From Fuerstiella sp041398845 (GTDB lineage Bacteria; Planctomycetota; Planctomycetia; Planctomycetales; Planctomycetaceae): a stretch of DNA of 64,000 nucleotides. Shown one piece after another: positions 61,952-64,000 of this stretch (positions within the stretch are counted from its first letter, which is position 1; every line of letters begins with the position of its first letter). The stretch covers positions 558,001-622,000 of the forward strand of contig JAWKTZ010000007.1 of NCBI GenBank assembly GCA_041398845.1, read 5' to 3'. The translations under genes were made by a program, and so were the position numbers. The notes beneath the pieces were generated by a model that saw only the letters and a program-made list of their open reading frames with translations, searched no databases and was not told the origin of the DNA.

Positions 61952-62716
61952 CTAAGCGCTGGCTCGACGCTGCTGATAGGTGTTTCCCGAATCGAGTGCC
62001 TGGATTCGATCCGACAGAACCTGCAGTGTGTCTGCGATCATTTTCTGCTGACTCACCACATTGTCCAGTACGGCCGTCAGCGATTCCAGACGGATGCGAC
62101 TGGCTTCGTGGTGCTTCTGAATCAGCGTCGTAACCTGCTTCAGCTCACTTTCGGTTGACGTTTTCAGAACGTCAGGTGTTGCCGCTGAAGACTCGCTGGA
62201 AGCGACGGCTTTCAACAGCTCCAGCATGCCTTCGGCGGGCGAATGAGCCAGCTCTTCGACCAGTTCAATCTGTTCTTCAAGCCGTTCAATCACCTGTTCT
62301 GCGGTGCGTACACTGTTTGCTGCGGTTTCGTCGGACGAAAGCGGACCCGTGGCGAAGACATCTTCGTCCAGAGTAATCCGGTGTTCGGACGCGGCCAATC
62401 GAAACAGCAGTCGATAGTCGCCCAGCTCCACGAGGTCACCGTCCTCCAGCCGACATTCCGTTTCGACCACTCCATTCACATACAGCGGCGGATCGGCAAC
62501 GGCAGCGCGCAGCAGCACGATCTCGCGGTCAACATTCAGGATGGTATGGACATCCGGGATTTTCCAGTCACCGAATCGCAGGTGGCAGTGAGCGGCACTG
62601 CCGATCAGGAATTCGCCCAGAGCGACCGGTTCGATCGGCTGGCGACGACCGGTGGAGCAGGCAATGCGAAAATAGCCCACAGTATCATCGGGATAGATCT
62701 GACCTGAAGTGTTCAC
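61952..62716 (-). CDS. FHA-domain protein with C-terminal coiled coil
   Basis: The start is set at the GTG at 62716 because GGAGGG lies four bases before it on the minus strand; the frame extends upstream to an ATG at 62797 without such a site. The 254-residue product has an FHA domain in its first 120 residues (LGEFLIGSAAHCHLRFGDWK, YVNGVVETECRLEDGDLVEL), somewhat diverged in the phosphothreonine loop. Residues about 150-250 form long helices likely to make a coiled coil (VIERLEEQIELVEELAH, VLDNVVSQQKMIADTLQVLS). It probably reads Ser/Thr phosphorylation. It is the second FHA protein in the window, but lies far from the kinase gene. Confidence 0.78.
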   Translation of the reverse strand: MNTSGQIYPDDTVGYFRIACSTGRRQPIEPVALGEFLIGSAAHCHLRFGDWKIPDVHTILNVDREIVLLRAAVADPPLYVNGVVETECRLEDGDLVELGDYRLLFRLAASEHRITLDEDVFATGPLSSDETAANSVRTAEQVIERLEEQIELVEELAHSPAEGMLELLKAVASSESSAATPDVLKTSTESELKQVTTLIQKHHEASRIRLESLTAVLDNVVSQQKMIADTLQVLSDRIQALDSGNTYQQRRASA

Positions 62717-63044
62717 AACGCCCTCCGTTGGCGAATGCGGTGTCGTTACGGCGCAGAATGGCACGCTTTTCCGAAATCGTCTTCCCGTCACGATCAACTG
62801 AGATGTTTTGGTGACTTTCAGTCAAGTTCCGGCGATCCGGCAATTGCCGACGAAGGAATTCCGGCGACAATTCTCCCGGCGTTGCTGTTGACCGAAGATC
62901 CGTTCATTGGAGATCAGCCGTTTCTGCCGAATCTTCCCCGGCAACACAACAAACAAGTCGTCGCCGACGGAACATGGTCCGACAATCTTGTGTCATCCGT
63001 GTCATCCCCGAAGCTGGAGGCTGCACAGTCAGCTCAGGAATCCT
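62717..63044. other. Divergent intergenic region between FHA and HD-domain genes
   Basis: The 328 bases between two genes pointing away from each other should hold both promoters. The HD gene has CAGGAA four bases before its ATG. I see no other clear element; frames here do not look coding. Confidence 0.4.
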
Positions 63045-63854
63045 ATGGACGCCGAAAAACTCAGACGACGCATCTGCTTCGAAGCCGCTCAACTCCTGCA
63101 CAGCCGACGTGAAACCAGTTTCGCAACGGCTCGCTGGCGAGCGTCGCGGGCCATCACTCGCAGCTATATCTCGGCCGATTCCGTGCCGACAGATCTGGAA
63201 ATCCGCATGGCTCTGCAGCAGCTTGTCAGCACCTCCGCTCCACAGGTTGACAACGGATTGCCGACGACTTCCCGCAACAGCGATAGTGACCACAGCAACA
63301 GTGACCACAGCAACAGTCATCACAGCAATAGTGCCAACAGCAACCCTGTCCACGGCAACGTCGCCGTCGACCACAACGATGACGACGATGACGAAGCGTG
63401 TTATCAGCGATATTTCGATCTGCTGGAACCACTGGATCGAGTGCGACTGAATGCGGACACTCATCCCGAAGGCGATCTGTTGTACCACAGTCTGCAGGTG
63501 TTTGAACTGGCTCGGGCGGCGAGACCATGGGATCAGGATTTTCTGATTGCGGCTCTGCTGCACGACGTCGGCCGGGGAATTGATCCGTATGATTCTGGTC
63601 AGGCAACCGTGCGGGCCGTCCAGGAGATCGTTTCGGAACGGACGCTGTGGCTGATCGAAAACCTGCCCACTCAACTGCGAGCATCCGAAGGCACGATCGG
63701 AATGAGGGCTCGTCGACGGCTGGGCCAGCATGACGACGGAGATGTTCTGAGACTGCTTGCGGAATGCGACAGCGAAGGTCGTGTGCCCGGACGACAGGTG
63801 AGTACTCTGGCAGACGCGATTTACTATCTGAAGACGATGGACGAAGGGGAATAA
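63045..63854 (+). CDS. HD-domain protein with His/Ser/Asn-rich linker
   Basis: The ATG at 63045 (CAGGAA 4 bases upstream) gives 269 residues. The first 65 residues are a helical, Arg-rich region (DAEKLRRRICFEAAQLLHSR). A linker of about 45 residues is made of short repeats (SDHSNSDHSNSHHSNS) from a 15-bp DNA repeat near 63276-63350. The C-terminal 150 residues carry an HD fold: metal His in LYHSLQVFELA and the HD pair in IAALLHDVGRGID. HD enzymes hydrolyse phosphomonoesters or nucleotides. The substrate is unknown; the later His/Asp ligands are not clear, so activity is uncertain. In bacteria such HD proteins often act on signalling nucleotides. Confidence 0.72.
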   Translation: MDAEKLRRRICFEAAQLLHSRRETSFATARWRASRAITRSYISADSVPTDLEIRMALQQLVSTSAPQVDNGLPTTSRNSDSDHSNSDHSNSHHSNSANSNPVHGNVAVDHNDDDDDEACYQRYFDLLEPLDRVRLNADTHPEGDLLYHSLQVFELARAARPWDQDFLIAALLHDVGRGIDPYDSGQATVRAVQEIVSERTLWLIENLPTQLRASEGTIGMRARRRLGQHDDGDVLRLLAECDSEGRVPGRQVSTLADAIYYLKTMDEGE

Positions 63855-63871
63855 CTGCGCCACGCGCAGCG

Positions 63872-64000
63872 TCACAGATCTGACAGACCATGAGCGGTGG
63901 GGTTGCCGCCGGAACGCAGCACCATTTCTGCTTTCCGAATCACATCTCGCTCAATCCCGGCTCGCTGCATGCTTTCGATCGTGCGTTCAATGTCGTAGTC
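63872..64000 (-). CDS. C-terminal end of an unidentified protein (5' truncated by window)
   Basis: A minus-strand frame enters at the window edge and ends with TGA at 63872-63874. Its 42 residues (beginning DYDIERTIESMQRAGIERDV, ending HGLSDL) are helical and charged. No family can be named. It converges with the HD-domain gene, with 17 bases between their stops. Confidence 0.6.
   Translation of the reverse strand, partial: DYDIERTIESMQRAGIERDVIRKAEMVLRSGGNPTAHGLSDL

Overview
This window most likely comes from a planctomycete chromosome. The evidence is a type IV pilin-like protein with a DUF1559 body (46200-47303), a DUF1559 domain fused to TPRs (31286-33772), a multihaem cytochrome/FG-GAP-ASPIC pair (48014-52784), a BatA/VWA membrane protein, many small lipoproteins, a tubulin-like protein, and start sites that often lack a strong Shine-Dalgarno. 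The genus cannot be fixed from the sequence. Genes lie on both strands in short operons, with three insertion sequences and several families of palindromic repeats between them.

Layout. 1-5.9 kb: stress and small-protein genes (dodecin, Hsp20, a 20-cysteine secreted protein, a lipoprotein), then a P-type ATPase whose transport residues are those of Na,K-ATPase, then a Trx2-type thioredoxin with a damaged N-terminus. 6.0-9.0 kb: tRNA-Arg(CCU) and two adjoining insertion sequences, one ISAs1-like with a frameshift and one intact IS4-like, each with terminal inverted repeats and a 10-bp target duplication. 9.3-12.5 kb: a Met/Gly-rich lipoprotein and a conserved hypothetical. 12.9-23.7 kb: a signalling block made of a GGDEF cyclase, an FHA-EAL protein, a winged-helix AAA+ ATPase, a Ser/Thr kinase fused to a tubulin-like GTPase, and, convergently, a 1298-residue membrane protein. 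24.2-28.5 kb: ribonucleotide reductase nrdA and nrdB; NrdB has the residue pattern of class Ic (Mn/Fe) enzymes. 28.7-31.1 kb: a metal-binding (YHS-like) lipoprotein and an IS1182-like element inserted in a palindromic repeat. 31.3-47.3 kb: DUF1559/TPR protein, DUF4419 protein, RsgA, a THUMP-like methyltransferase, GlgC, a beta-helix protein, a flagellar-rod-like secreted protein, two ABC-3 metal permeases (the second fused to a DtxR-type metal-sensing domain), an M20 amidohydrolase and a pilin-like DUF1559 protein. 47.5-64 kb: lipoprotein, cytochrome/ASPIC pair, BatA/VWA protein, hydroxyisobutyrate-dehydrogenase-like enzyme, a helix-hairpin-helix protein coupled to YggS, a Na/Pi cotransporter, RdgB, an FHA-coiled-coil protein and an HD-domain protein.

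The strongest candidate for an undescribed system is the 12.9-23.7 kb block. Its first four genes run in one direction and join c-di-GMP synthesis and breakdown, phosphothreonine recognition (FHA), an AAA+ motor and a kinase covalently linked to a tubulin-like filament-forming fold. A plausible reading, not proven, is a phosphorylation- and c-di-GMP-controlled cytoskeletal or surface apparatus, with the large membrane protein as possible anchor.
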